From Atopsyche davidsoni (lineage: Eukaryota; Arthropoda; Insecta; Trichoptera; Hydrobiosidae): a stretch of DNA of 64,000 bases. The stretch lies in contig JAILWY010000006.1 in assembly GCA_022113835.1 (NCBI GenBank), forward strand, positions 10,772,501 to 10,836,500. Reading direction: 5' to 3'. The position numbers and the translations under genes are program-made. Below the pieces are notes generated by a model. It saw only the letters and a list, made by a program, of their open reading frames with translations. It was not told the origin of the DNA and searched no databases. Positions 34,704 through 45,949 of the stretch are shown one piece after another. How positions within the stretch are numbered: position 1 is the stretch's first letter; each line of letters opens with the position of its first letter.

Positions 34704-36475
34704 TAAGGGGATAGACCTAGAAATAAACCCTTAACTCTAGCGGCTCAGTGATCAGAAGATTTGCTTTCCAACCTAAACATCAAGCCTGATGCGGCCACAA
34801 TTACTTATAATCTTTCTTAACAAACAATCCCTTACTTGCCATATAACGAAACAATTACCCCTAATATTATCGTTGTGAATTATACATTAGATTTAAATTA
34901 GAATTACGTCCAAAAATAGTCTGATATAAGTATTTGAATTAGAAATCCAAATAATGTTAGTGAGCGTGGTAATAAATAGATGCCAGAGAAAATTATTTCC
35001 GACTTGTTACGGCATCGATACGTGTCTTGTTGTATTCAGGAAAATCACAGAAGATTGTTTTGAGATAGTGCGAGGTTAGGTAAAGCTATGAATGAATTGA
35101 TTTTCCGCGGATAAAATAGCCAAATTTAAATAATTTTAATAGGGAGCTATCAACTAATTAACTATAATAGAATAGTCCGGTGATAGATACTAGATAAGAT
35201 AATAATAAACTATGGAGGGAATTGTGTTTGATTATTTTTTGAATTAGCATGAGTCTTATTGCATACAGAAAAATAACAAAATCTATTATCATCACTTCAA
35301 AACTGGCAATTTTTTAGTTTACTTAGATTGTGTCTCGACATTCCATTGGCAATTGTACTAACTTCCCATTCACTGCAAATGTATATTTAACAGAACTAAA
35401 AAAAGACAATAAATAATAAAATGGGTCAGTTGATCATTACTATTAATTGTTGTAAAAAACTATCATTATAAGAACACAATATTAAGTAATTTAAAGTAAA
35501 CTTAACAATAAGCAAGAAATTGAAAATATTTAGAGAATGTTTTGGTTCTCAGATTATCTGAGTCAAATTCTCTCTGTTTATACTTGATATAGAACAGAAG
35601 AATAATATCTGCGATTGTAAGTAAAATAAGTTGTCTTAAAGTGTATTGACGTCCGTGTTGTGAATTTTGATTTGAAGAGATTATGACAGCTTTTTGTAAT
35701 CTAAACAAAGTCGACAAGTCGCATTATTTTGTTTAGGAAAAATTAAAAATAATACACGACAATCGTTTCTGTATTATCTGTGACCTTGAATGCTACTCGT
35801 TATTCTGTTGCTATGCAAGTAAAAGCGGTTTTTCCATACAGGGAAGTTCTTTGACTTTAAATTTATTTAACACGAGATAAATCAACCATTTATAAAGTTG
35901 ACTGAAGTCAATCAATTTCATTACCCAAGAGCTGAGATACAGAACTGGATTAAATGTTTTATCTAGTTCCTAAAGGTTAACTTGTAATATTTCAAGTGCA
36001 ATAAGTAATATTGTATCGACAAAGTTTTTGTAAGGCAAACAGCGTGGGGTTTTGGTGAGAGCAGTCATTATAACTGATGTGACATTGAAGCTAAAATTTT
36101 AAATAACATGAAGGTATTAATTTAAACAAGCGGATACGATTAAAATTGTATTAGTTAAAAAAAATTTCAACTCGAAGCGGATTTATCTAAAATGAATATA
36201 CTCAAATTTAAATATCAAACGTGTGCTGTATGTCTTTATAATGATGTCCATTCTTTTATTATGTTATTCTTAGTAAACTTAAAAGAAATGTTTTGTTAAT
36301 TCAATGATATATTGGAACTATAAATTTTCAATGTATCTTCGAGCTTTAGTTTCTATGGTACCAATATAGTGATTTCGTGTATCATATAATATTAAAAAAA
36401 AACTAGTATGGCAGTAAATAAATTAACTTGCACGATTATGGTCACTACGAGTATATTATATATGCAATAATTTTT
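34704..36475. other. AT-rich intergenic region
   Basis: No gene supported. A TCAAGGTCA-type site is on the minus strand at 35781-35789. The flanking ACCTTGAATGC resembles a reversed MAFK exon but lacks ATG and a TATA box. Confidence 0.4.
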
Positions 36476-36480
36476 GACTT

Positions 36481-36511
36481 TGAGCGCTTCGCCTTTTAAA
36501 GGCTTCTCCAG
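36481..36511 (-). repeat. Hammerhead-like motif, GCGC type
   Basis: On the minus strand: CTGGAGA, one extra A, a hairpin GCCTT/AAGGC, then GAAGCGCTC. The block after GA (AGCGCT) is self-complementary. It departs from the core at one to two positions, so it is probably decayed. Confidence 0.35.
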
Positions 36512-36514
36512 ATT

Positions 36515-38190
36515 GAAACAGCAAAAGAATGCTAGAATATTATCCAGTTATATTATCCACTTAGCTATTTATATGTATTATCATAAAACATTTCAAATAA
36601 AGCCAGTATCTCGTAAATCAACGATTTACTTTAAAATTGATTAATAATTCACTTTTTAATGAAAATATCAGCGATTCATACCCATCATAGACCATATGGC
36701 CATTTGCAATGTTGCAATGATACTAATTGTTTGTGAATTTTTCGTACGCTTGCCATTCTGTACGCACTCGGCAATATGAGGGAATCTATCGGCGTGATTA
36801 GCTGCGGCGCCGACCTCTGACCCCGTGCCCTGCTAAGCAAGAGGCCTGGGAAGCAGCACCAGCAGTACTTGCAGTTGGCATCTGCAAGAGTGACTCTCAA
36901 GCCACTCTGAGATAGCACAGCAAAGCTAAGACTGCTTAAAAAAAAAATATTTGATCGCCCTATGGCTAGCACAGTTGTTTCTTGGCTGCTAAGTGCAATT
37001 TTTCCAATTTCTTCTGATTACAAAGTAATTCCGTTATACACTGCATGCTCGCAGATTATCTGGGTTTGGATGTCGTTTGTTTTTCTTTTATTTAATTTTA
37101 TAATTTAGTGCTTGAAATAAGTTGGATCCTCGTGTCTCTCAATGGAACATAGATTATGATGCTTTGGTATACACTGTATGATTCAATAAATAACGGAGTC
37201 ATCTGTAATATCAGAAGGTAGCATCAGTGAGGTAGTGGGGTCTGCAGTATTCATTACTAGGTATAAATGGTCTCCAGAAGCGTTACGTCTTCGAGACAGA
37301 GTATTTACAAATTACTTTTAAATGTAAACATTTCAATTTATCTTATATGTAAATACTTTTTTGAAAATTTTTGGTGAAGTTAATTTTATCAATGGATATC
37401 TTTGAATGACAATCATATGGAAGCTTAGCAAAGCAGTGCTTTGGAAGCTGAGTAAAGAATGAAGAATCATTCGTTCCTGAGATTGTGGTATGATTTAATG
37501 ACACATGTGCAAAAAAGAAATACTATAATAAGTATTTTATCTTTGATTCGTTACGTTGTCGTTTTGTTATAGTTATAGTTATTATGGCGTCTCTGTAAGT
37601 ACATTTGTGTTTTTGTAGTTAATTTTATTTAAAAGAATTATTTATTTATTTAAAAAATTTATATTAGAATATGATAACAATAATTTTAAAATAAATATTA
37701 AAAATTTATTTACATTTAATTACAAATATAAAGCAATTTCCATTTCATGAAATTATTTGTATAAGCTACGAGTAACGTAAATTTTAGATAAAAGAATAAT
37801 CTGCATGAAACAAATATATATATTTTTTCGATTACCCATCTCAAAACTCATCGCCCGCCCCTGGCGTGTACTTACTCCATACGTGCTGAAGACTTGCGAC
37901 CTTTCCGCGTAGGGACTGCTCGGTCATGAGAACTGGGTCTGGTGGAGGGCCGATGCATCTTCACGTCATAGATATGCATTTGTTGCGTCATCGGAGAATA
38001 CTATTGTTTACAATTAAATTGAAAACCGAAGGTTTATACAGAAAGTTCATTCATTCAGGTAACATTGCAATTTTATGCTTTTTTATACTTAGTTGAGATA
38101 TCTAGGAGAAATGTCAAACAAGGAAGATAAAAATAATATTTATAATCTTGTTGAGGGACAAGGCATTTGATTCGTGAAGATCCATTATTA
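36515..38190. other. Intergenic region
   Basis: AT-rich with a GC-richer island at about 36780-36910 of unknown nature. No gene recognised. Confidence 0.4.
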
Positions 38191-38196
38191 TAATGT

Positions 38197-38397
38197 GTAT
38201 TATGTCTTCACTTTGAGTTTATTAAAATTATTTGCATTACTAGTTTCGACCCAATACACTGGGTCATCATCAGATGCTTAACTAAACACTAGTTAGTTAG
38301 TCAGACGTTTAGTTAAGCATCTGATGTTGACCCAGTGTATTGGGTCGAAACTAGTAATGCAAATAATTTTAATAAACTCAAAGTGAAGACAAAATAC
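38197..38397. repeat. Near-perfect 91-bp inverted repeat carrying hammerhead-like motifs
   Basis: Arms 38197-38287 and 38307-38397 match at about 89 of 91 positions around a 19-bp spacer. Each arm carries GCAT, CTGATGA (CTGATGT in the right arm), one extra T, a hairpin GACCCA/TGGGTC, GAA, the self-complementary ACTAGT, A, then ATGC. GCAT and ATGC can pair as the third helix, so the fold is that of a hammerhead ribozyme with one extra core base. The outer parts also occur in the foldback at 60675-60818. Confidence 0.75.
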
Positions 38398-38795
38398 AAA
38401 GGTATTTTTATCATTATAATATTTATAATTTTAAAATAATTATTTCAGGTAATATGGAGAGTTGTAAAATCTGTTGCTACACAACATAAGTGAAAACAAA
38501 AAAATAATCATCAAAAATAACTTTGTGCAAGCGAATATAATTAAAAATAAAGATATTTTTTTAGTAAAGAGCTTAAATATTAACTTACCAACAAATTTAA
38601 AATAATCTTGACTTAAAAAATAAAATAGAAAGGATTTCATTTACAGTTTTTTTTAAACGTTTGAGTTTAAATCATTGCATTGAAAATAAAATTTGAAAGC
38701 TTTCAAGACAATCATAAAAAAATATTGGTTTTTTATTTACAAAAAACATGAAAACTTTGGTTAAATTTAATAAAACAGCAAGTTTTGAATTATGA

Positions 38796-39193
38796 TCAAC
38801 TAATTAACAAATTTACAATCATCTTAATTTGAAGATTAAAACAACGATGAAAGCATTGGTATTTTATATTTGACAGGCACATTACAATATCCCTGAGGTT
38901 GTTAAAAAGTTGCATCATTTCCTGAACACGCTCACGATCTTTGGGTGTATTTGTCGGAACCGAGACATTGCTGAAACCACGTTGGTGGCTGACAGACACA
39001 TTTCACTACATTTAATACAATTATTTATTTTGTATCTATTGTAATGAAAAAGCTTGCGGTTTTTTGTATTGACCGCGTATTGCATTAACCTTTTGAAGTT
39101 TGATTTATGTCTCTCGACCTTGTGATCAATCTCCATCGCCGACAATCCCGACCTACAGAGCTGCTGTTTCATTGTTTTTTTAAGCATACACAA
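38796..39193 (-). other. Two overlapping minus-strand frames, unrecognised
   Basis: Frames at 38915-39193 (starting MCMLKKTMKQQLCRSGL) and 38796-38999 (containing NTPKDRERVQEMMQLF) overlap in different phases and look more protein-like than the background. A single frameshift could join them, but no homologue is recognised and no promoter or splice context supports a gene. Confidence 0.2.
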
Positions 39194-39409
39194 AAAAAAA
39201 AATGCGTTATAAAAATAATCTAGACAATAAGATAATTAATCTAACATTATCTAATGAAAAAAAATATTTACTCATGAGCGTAAACCTGGGTTCAATCAAT
39301 AAAAATTTAAACAAAGACGAATTTAATGCTGTAGTGGTGTTCAAAGCTCAGATGATTTTATTTAAGAATGGTCAATTTATATTTATATGTAATGACTTAG
39401 CAAATTAAA

Positions 39410-40460
39410 AAAAAACTGCTGTAAAAATGCATTAACAGTATATTTTTAACCGCTTGGTATTGGGTTTTTTTTTTTTTTTTTAATATTACAGTATTTTAGA
39501 CTTTTGGTATAAATACCTTTATAATCATTGGTTACTTTATGGATATAAAAATTAAAATGGCTTGATGTAACCTCTGACATATATTCTGATATATATATTT
39601 ATTTATTTTTTAATTAAAAAAAGTAGGCCCACAACAAGCATAATGCAGCTAGTTATTTTTATATTTATTATAATTAGTTGAATATTGTTAGTAACGATAT
39701 AACACTTAACATGCCGAGGTTTTCCTTATACTTGGATGCAGAAATATTAGTTCGTTCACAAATAAAAATATTTAAGATTCTTCATTGTTATATTCCACTA
39801 CAAAGTTTTCTCGACTTCTATATTTATATGTATTTAATAACTAATCCCTGTACCCTGTGTAGGTGGTAATATATGTTTAAGAAAAAATATGTATGAAAAC
39901 CCCCCTATTGCATAGTTTCAATTAAAAATAAATTAAATTGAATTGTCTTGCACTTCACTTGCGAGTTGGCAATAATACTAACGGCATCTATGAAGTGAAA
40001 AAATGTATCGAATTGGTCTCTTGAAAACAATGATTTTACATGACCTGTTAATGTATGTACGAGTACAGTCCCCTTGATAGAATCATAGATTGCATGTGTA
40101 AGACATCACTTACAGATTTTATAGGTATGACATGGATTATTTTCTCGTACAAATAATCTATCATCTAGATTTAAGATACACTTTAACGTACCGAGTCTCT
40201 TGAACTTGGCCCGATTTCAGTGAGACTCGTAGAAAATGTGATTGTGAAACGTTCAATAGACATTCGTCATGTGAATGACGCGGCTCTAATTCATTGACAA
40301 TCTTGGTGTTACACAGCCGCTCACACGTACACTTCACTTTCAATTTCTTTTGGCAAGAACTACAGGAGAAAATAGAGTATATCGCTTTTATAATCGCTTA
40401 TTTTGGAAACTGTTATGAATGTTAGTATTTTGGAAATTATATCGCGTAAATTGAGTACAG
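39410..40460. other. AT-rich intergenic region
   Basis: Contains a long T-run at about 39465-39482. No gene or RNA seen. Confidence 0.4.
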
Positions 40461-40464
40461 TTCA

Positions 40465-40490
40465 AACGTTTCGGCTCCTCTACTGAAGTT
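40465..40490 (-). repeat. Half hammerhead-like motif, ACGT type
   Basis: On the minus strand GGAGCC, GAA (40472-40470), ACGT, then T. The 5' half of the motif is not recognisable. Confidence 0.35.
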
Positions 40491-40904
40491 ATATTGATAT
40501 TGATTAAAACTGAACAAACCTCTCCAAGCGAGCTTAGAGTTATCAATAATGCAAATTTAGCATGAGGTGTAAGAGTTTTATAAACATGATGAATGTCTAG
40601 TGAAAATAAACATATTTTTTAAGATCCAAACAGTCGCATCATATTTCCATTTATTTATGTGATTTATTTGCAATGTGAAAACACAAGGCGTTGAATGGTT
40701 AACTAAAACAAACTGCGTTATAATTCGTTGTCTTTCTTCTACTGTTTCGTGATTAACATCTTGCGGACTTGCGTCCTAGATATTGAGGCAAGGTCGCCAC
40801 TACACGTCATCCTTTGACCAGTTAATTTATTTTTGCATACTCATTTGATCGAGTGGAGTCTGACTATTCGAATAGTTATTACGAAACAGCTTTGTATGAA
40901 TGTT

Positions 40905-41060
40905 TTAATTGATCGATCTCACTCACGGGAGTCTCGAGCCCAGTGCACATCTCGGGGGTCTATCCAGGGCTCGGGTTTCGTGTCTCTTCGGGTACAGATG
41001 GATTGATCGATCTCCCTCACTAGAGTCACGAGCCCCAGCCAGCAGCCAAGCACTCTCGGG
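40905..41060. repeat. Diverged tandem duplication in a GC-rich patch
   Basis: TTGATCGATCTCACTCACGG at about 40909 recurs as TTGATCGATCTCCCTCACTA about 95 bp later. Both are followed by GAGTC, CGAGCCC, and CTCGGGT with CAGAT. No coding content recognised. Confidence 0.5.
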
Positions 41061-41525
41061 TGCAGATTGCATCGTTCTACATTTGGCATTCGTTACGGCA
41101 TGCATGCGCTGAGCACCAGCTGCACTAGATTGCGGTTGTGTCGAGTGCATTTATTACGACGCTTACATGAAATATTTTAGATTTACTGTGAATTGCATAT
41201 AACAATAAAGGTTAATAACATTTTCTATGGAAACCGATAGAAGGCTTGGGTGTGGTACTAGTAATTATGTTTATTGAAAACAGCATCTATTCTAGTTGTT
41301 ATTATGGTAGATTATGGTTGTTATTAAATCAATTATTGTTTTTAACATTTAAATAATTTCTGCAATATTAAAAAAAAAAAATGTGAACTGATTGACGATT
41401 TTAACACTATGTATGTAGAGACTGAACAAACAAAATTGATCAAGTTGTTTGAATCAAGTATTAAAAATTCAACTTGTTTGTTGTAGATAAGCAAAAGAAA
41501 ACATACAGGAACACGTATAAAATAA

Positions 41526-41540
41526 CTCTCTCTCTCTCTC
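41526..41540. repeat. (CT)n microsatellite
   Basis: Uninterrupted CT run of about 15 bp. Confidence 0.8.
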
Positions 41541-42124
41541 ACGATGCTGAGTGAGCTGTGAGATAATAGAGTGATTCGGCTGTGGTGTATTAAATAACGC
41601 CGTGTTTTGTTATTACATGGTGGTGATCGACTTTCTCCTCAGCGCGTGGAAAGTGAAAAGAAATTGGAGCCGGGCAGTGGGTCAAGGCCTCGTCTGAAGG
41701 AAGCGGATCACTCGGGAGTGCATCAGTCTTCAGAATCTCCTGAAAGCTCTGAAAACATTGACTTAACTCGGTTGCTTTGTACATATATACGTGAGGTAGT
41801 GTTCTAGGATGAATATCGCCCGAAAACATGTCTTCGTAAGTCACCAGTAACACGCGTGTTATCTAGGTCATGCTGCATGCGTTAATAATCGAAAACTAAC
41901 AAAGAAAAGCTCTCGTTAGTTAAGTAGAAGAAATATTTTATACACGTTTAATGTACTTAGGCGGATAGCTTAGAGGTTCTTTAATGACATATTTGTAATT
42001 TAACATAAAATGAATTCACAAATTATATTTTAGGCAAAGCAAAATTTTTCGTTAAATAAAGTTATGCTGAAAATATAACATATTTTCTGACAAAATTGAT
42101 TTCAATAATCAATATTTGTGATAG

Positions 42125-42300
42125 AGAATACTTGGGGGAATTCCATTTTAATATTTTAAATAAAATACTAGAGTGATTTTTTCACATCGTGACCGGTTTA
42201 GCCAACACTTCACGTTGGCATTATCAAACTGAGTGTGATAATGCCAAAAAATTAACGTCTGGAAAAATCTCTCAAGTATTTTATTTAAAATATTATAATT
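42125..42300. repeat. ACCGGT-family foldback with complete hammerhead-like motif
   Basis: Outer arms (TATTTTAAATAAAATACT at about 42153 and its complement at about 42275) flank a core. On the minus strand at 42191-42227 the core reads TTGATAA, T, hairpin GCCAAC/GTTGGC (6 bp), TAA, the self-complementary ACCGGT, C. Against the hammerhead core it has changes at two CTGAnGA positions and at the first base of GAA. Same family as 57326-57482 and 24430-24545. Confidence 0.6.
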
Positions 42301-42488
42301 GATTTCAAAGCAATCAATGAACACGTTAACGCCCAACCGTGAAGATTTGAGTTTTAACAAAAAAAATGTATGCTATTAAATTTGAAAGCCAATTCTATAT
42401 ATCATTATGTCTTACATACTATATAATATATTTTCTTTATAAAAACTGCAACATCTTTAAGTTTGTTAGATAGGTGGTCAGATTTTTG

Positions 42489-42512
42489 ACCCTTCGCCTA
42501 AAAGCTCATCAG
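42489..42512 (-). repeat. Hammerhead-like core without the extra base
   Basis: On the minus strand CTGATGA, then GCTTTTAGGC as a minimal 3-bp hairpin, GAA, then GGGTC. This is the only copy with the canonical CTGATGA-G...C-GAA spacing, but it lacks the A...T closing block. Could be chance. Confidence 0.25.
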
Positions 42513-42579
42513 CTCGATGCTTGTCTTGTCAGGTGAATCCCGAACCAATGCGATGATGCAGGACGTCAGATGACAACAG

Positions 42580-42740
42580 ATAATGCGGTTGCTGGACCAG
42601 GACCTGTCTTGGCCAGAGAAGGCTGTGTGGGGCGGGGCGGGGCGACCAGCTGCGGTGCCGCGGGCGGAAGTTGCGCAAGGCCCGGGGGCGCCGCCGTTGG
42701 CTGCTCCACTTACAGCCGCAGCGGCTCCCAACTTCTCTTT
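42580..42740. other. GC-rich patch
   Basis: Unusually GC-rich (repeated GGGGC units) in AT-rich surroundings. Short frames exist on both strands but none is recognisable. A similar patch lies at about 43920-44060. Origin unknown. Confidence 0.4.
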
Positions 42741-42829
42741 ACCCTAAAAATAACGTGTTAAATTTAGTATAACACTATACGTATTTGAACATTTTGGCAG
42801 CTGTTGTTTTTGGTTGAAGTTTCAAATCT

Positions 42830-42863
42830 CTGAAGATGGTCCCAGTAGTGGGAATGAAACGTC
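42830..42863 (+). repeat. Hammerhead-like motif, ACGT type, complete
   Basis: CTGAAGA (42830-42836), one extra T, a hairpin with TCCCA/TGGGA, GAA (42856-42858), the self-complementary ACGT, C. TTTCA before and TGAAA after could form a distal third helix. An inverted 5' half (CCGAAGATGG on the minus strand) lies about 40 bp downstream, as in foldback copies. Confidence 0.5.
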
Positions 42864-42999
42864 GCAAACATGAAATAAAATCGAGTACTTAACCATCTTC
42901 GGGTAACACTAGACAACAGCGTGTTGTAAAAATCGCTATTTTTTAGGATAGATGTAAAAATCGAATTCATTTTACACCCCACAAACACTTGTTAAAATA

Positions 43000-44215
43000 G
43001 CTAAGTTATTCAATTTATTCGACTATATCTATTCAGTAAAAAAGATGGAAAAAAAATATATATTGTCATATTAAAGTAACCAAGCTTATAAAATATTTAT
43101 AAGTTGCAAATCTTTTTGGTTTTGTTAAAGTATGTAGTATTTGTTAATTTACTTAAATCACTTTTGTTAACAACGAAAATGGTTAAATGGTTTAGATTTT
43201 ACCATGTATATTTTTTCCTAATCAAATAATTTAATCCAGTAATGGGTGTATAATGCAAATGTATTTATTATTCAATTATCGTAAAATTAATTTTTAACTT
43301 TTCGTGAGAGAAATACTGTTATTATAAATGTTTTCTTGACCATACAATAATATTATTTTTTTCTTTATTTTTCAATTAATTCAAATCAATAAATTTTGCT
43401 TGTGATCTACATACTGAGTGCAAGCGAACTATAGCGTTAGGCAATATCTCATTCTCTAGAATTTAACGATAATAACTTTCCCACATACGTACGCTCTAAA
43501 TTCTGTAATAATAATAATTAAATGTGATATTTATTATAAAATACGCCCTGCGCGTTTCACCCACGCGTTGTCTTACATATATTAAATATCGTTTTAATAT
43601 AAACTGGATATGCTCTTTGAAAATTACTCGCTTGGTTAAAATTACATGGTATGAAATAAATTAATCAATTTTACATTGAACTAATATTGTTTGGTCTAAG
43701 AAAGTGGTTTCAGCTACAATTAATATATTTTCCCGTAATCTCACCAAAAAATTATTGACTTATATGGCCATGTATTACAAGACAAAACAGTAGATGCCTA
43801 CTTATGACTTAGTGTATGTGTTGCTTTTGGTGTTTCTCGAGTAATGGAAAATTTTAAATTTATTTAAGTAGATTAACGTGTTAGGCGTTTCCTGTAGATA
43901 TTTCCATGGCGTGATATTCCATGGGGACGTGTTAAATGCGGTGCACGAGGAGGCCGGCGAACGAAACGGTTGTACATTCTCTGCCGCAACCGGTTCCGCT
44001 GCGCCCCGGGCTGCGTGACTCTCGACGAGGGGCGTCCGCTGGACTCGAGGGGAGCACAGACAGCTAAATGGCTAAGAGATCACAAACATATTAAGATAAT
44101 TCATTCATAAATAAAACGACGAGTAAACTCATAAAAAGTTTTTTCACGATATTGCAGGGGTCGGTCCCAAGGGAGGTGAGCTCAGCTATGAATAACCGAA
44201 TAGCTAGGATATAAC
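43000..44215. other. Intergenic region
   Basis: AT-rich except for the GC-rich patch at about 43920-44060. No gene recognised. Confidence 0.4.
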
Positions 44216-44223
44216 AATGATAC

Positions 44224-44315
44224 ATATTGCGACTATCGGGTGCGCCGAGACTGACGTGATTATTAAAGCACCTGGTCGCGATAGTCGAGGAGTGTGGGTT
44301 CGAATAACACCGGTG
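44224..44315 (+). repeat. tRNA-derived SINE fragment
   Basis: CGACTATCG (44230-44238) pairs with CGATAGTCG (44280-44288), followed by GTGTGGGTTCGAATAACACC, which looks like a T-arm with a B-box. The order matches the copy at 28023. Not a working tRNA by eye. Confidence 0.45.
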
Positions 44316-44399
44316 TTGTGAAAACACCTTTATGGAATATTTCTCATACGCGCGTTGATTATCTAAGTAATGTAAGCAAAAAAAAAATTGTATTTTAAA

Positions 44400-45880
44400 A
44401 TTTCGATAAAAAACAAATTCTGAAAATAAAAAATGTTAGTTTTCTAAGTATATTTTAACATTCAAAAATTGAAAGGCCGTTTTATTATTTTTCAAATTTT
44501 ATTGGTGTTTTTACGTGTATAAATAAACATTTTGTGTAAAATAAACTAATATACATATAACTAATATATTAGCATAACTGTTTTTTTTAATTAGATTAGA
44601 ACCTATTAATTAAGATTAAATGAATTCAGCTAAATTAATAACACTAATTGTTGATAGATGAACCTACTTGAAAAGAGTTGACCCACTTTTACAGGCATAA
44701 TAGCACACCTGCCGATGATGTTTTCGGTTAAATTAATAGAATTACACGCGGTTGTGCAATAAGGCTGTAACAATTAAAGCGATGAATATTTAATGATTGC
44801 TCTGGGCTAAAATAACGCCAACTCACTGTGTTTGCCTCCAAATAGTCAAAAAAATCTTCCCACCTTGTACACTAAAAAAAAAAAATACGACACCTTTTAA
44901 TTCTGCAGATATTCTTACGAAATTTATTGTCAATTTTAAATCATTAAAAATTGATATAAAAATACCAGTTGAATACCAATCAATAATCTAACCTAAGTTA
45001 TTAACTTACCTACTTGTTATTAACGACCTTTTTATTGTCATCCGTTCTAAATGCTTATAACAAAGAAACATCTTAAAAATACCACTGCATAAAAAAGAAT
45101 GGGGTTTTAAAGAAAAAAAATGCTAATACCATATATCTATTTTATTTTAATAAATATTATAAAATGTATTTATGATGTTTTAATTTTTTGACGCTTCTAG
45201 TATCGTCAACATGCTAGGTTTGCTGGTATCTTTGAGTATGCCACCCAATCATGTTGACAAAACTATTCGAGTTAAAAAAATAAAAAGTGGGAATAACACT
45301 AAATATTCATTCAATAAAAATATTATACTGAAATTCCCCCAAGTGCTTTCTGTAAAAAATATTAAATATAAAAAAATAATAAAAGTTATCGATGAATTGA
45401 AACGTGCTACTCTTGAGACATTTAGTATAAATTAGGAGTGATTTATATTTATTCATGTTATAATATGCAGCAAAGCATCACAGGGTTACGAAAATAAAGA
45501 AAACCGTACAAATCGGAGCAAATGTGCGATTGCTTATTTCCATACGTCTCGTGGGGCTCCCGGGTTTCTGTCTTGCCCGCCTGTCGCAAGTGCCCGGAGA
45601 CAATGCTGCCGAGGTTTTGCAAGAAACTGTCGCGTCGCAGCCTTAACATGGCGGGCACGTCCAGGGCACGGCGCATTTCAGCAAAAACGCGGAATTCCAC
45701 GACACGCGACGTGATCCTCGCCAACCTGAAATGTTAATTTGAGTAAAATATTTCATTTCCTTGCGACCTCTCTGATTGTCTAGTAACTTCAAATAGAACG
45801 GAAAGATTGTTAAAAATGAGTATGGGCATCAAAAACGCACGTGTTTTATTGATATTGCATGCTAGTAGATAATCTTGAGT
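44400..45880. other. Intergenic region
   Basis: AT-rich with a GC-richer, possibly once-coding stretch at about 45530-45730 (open on both strands, nothing recognised). No gene supported. Confidence 0.35.
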
Positions 45881-45886
45881 AGTTCC

Positions 45887-45940
45887 AACGTTTCGGTATC
45901 AGTACTGGGACCAGCTCCAGGTGTTTGGAATTGAAACGTC
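45887..45940. repeat. Two inverted half hammerhead-like motifs
   Basis: Minus strand at 45887-45925: a hairpin with GGTCCCAGTACTGATACC, GAA, ACGT, T. Plus strand at 45933-45940: GAA, ACGT, C, followed at once by TGAAGA. The halves point away from each other, as expected from a broken foldback of the ACGT type. Confidence 0.45.
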
Positions 45941-45949
45941 TGAAGACAA

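Noticed and set aside
35779..35795. Reverse MAFK-exon look-alike (ACCTTGAATGC)
   Set aside because: The ATG is missing and no TATA box follows at the usual distance. The same bases fit an FTZ-F1-type site equally well.
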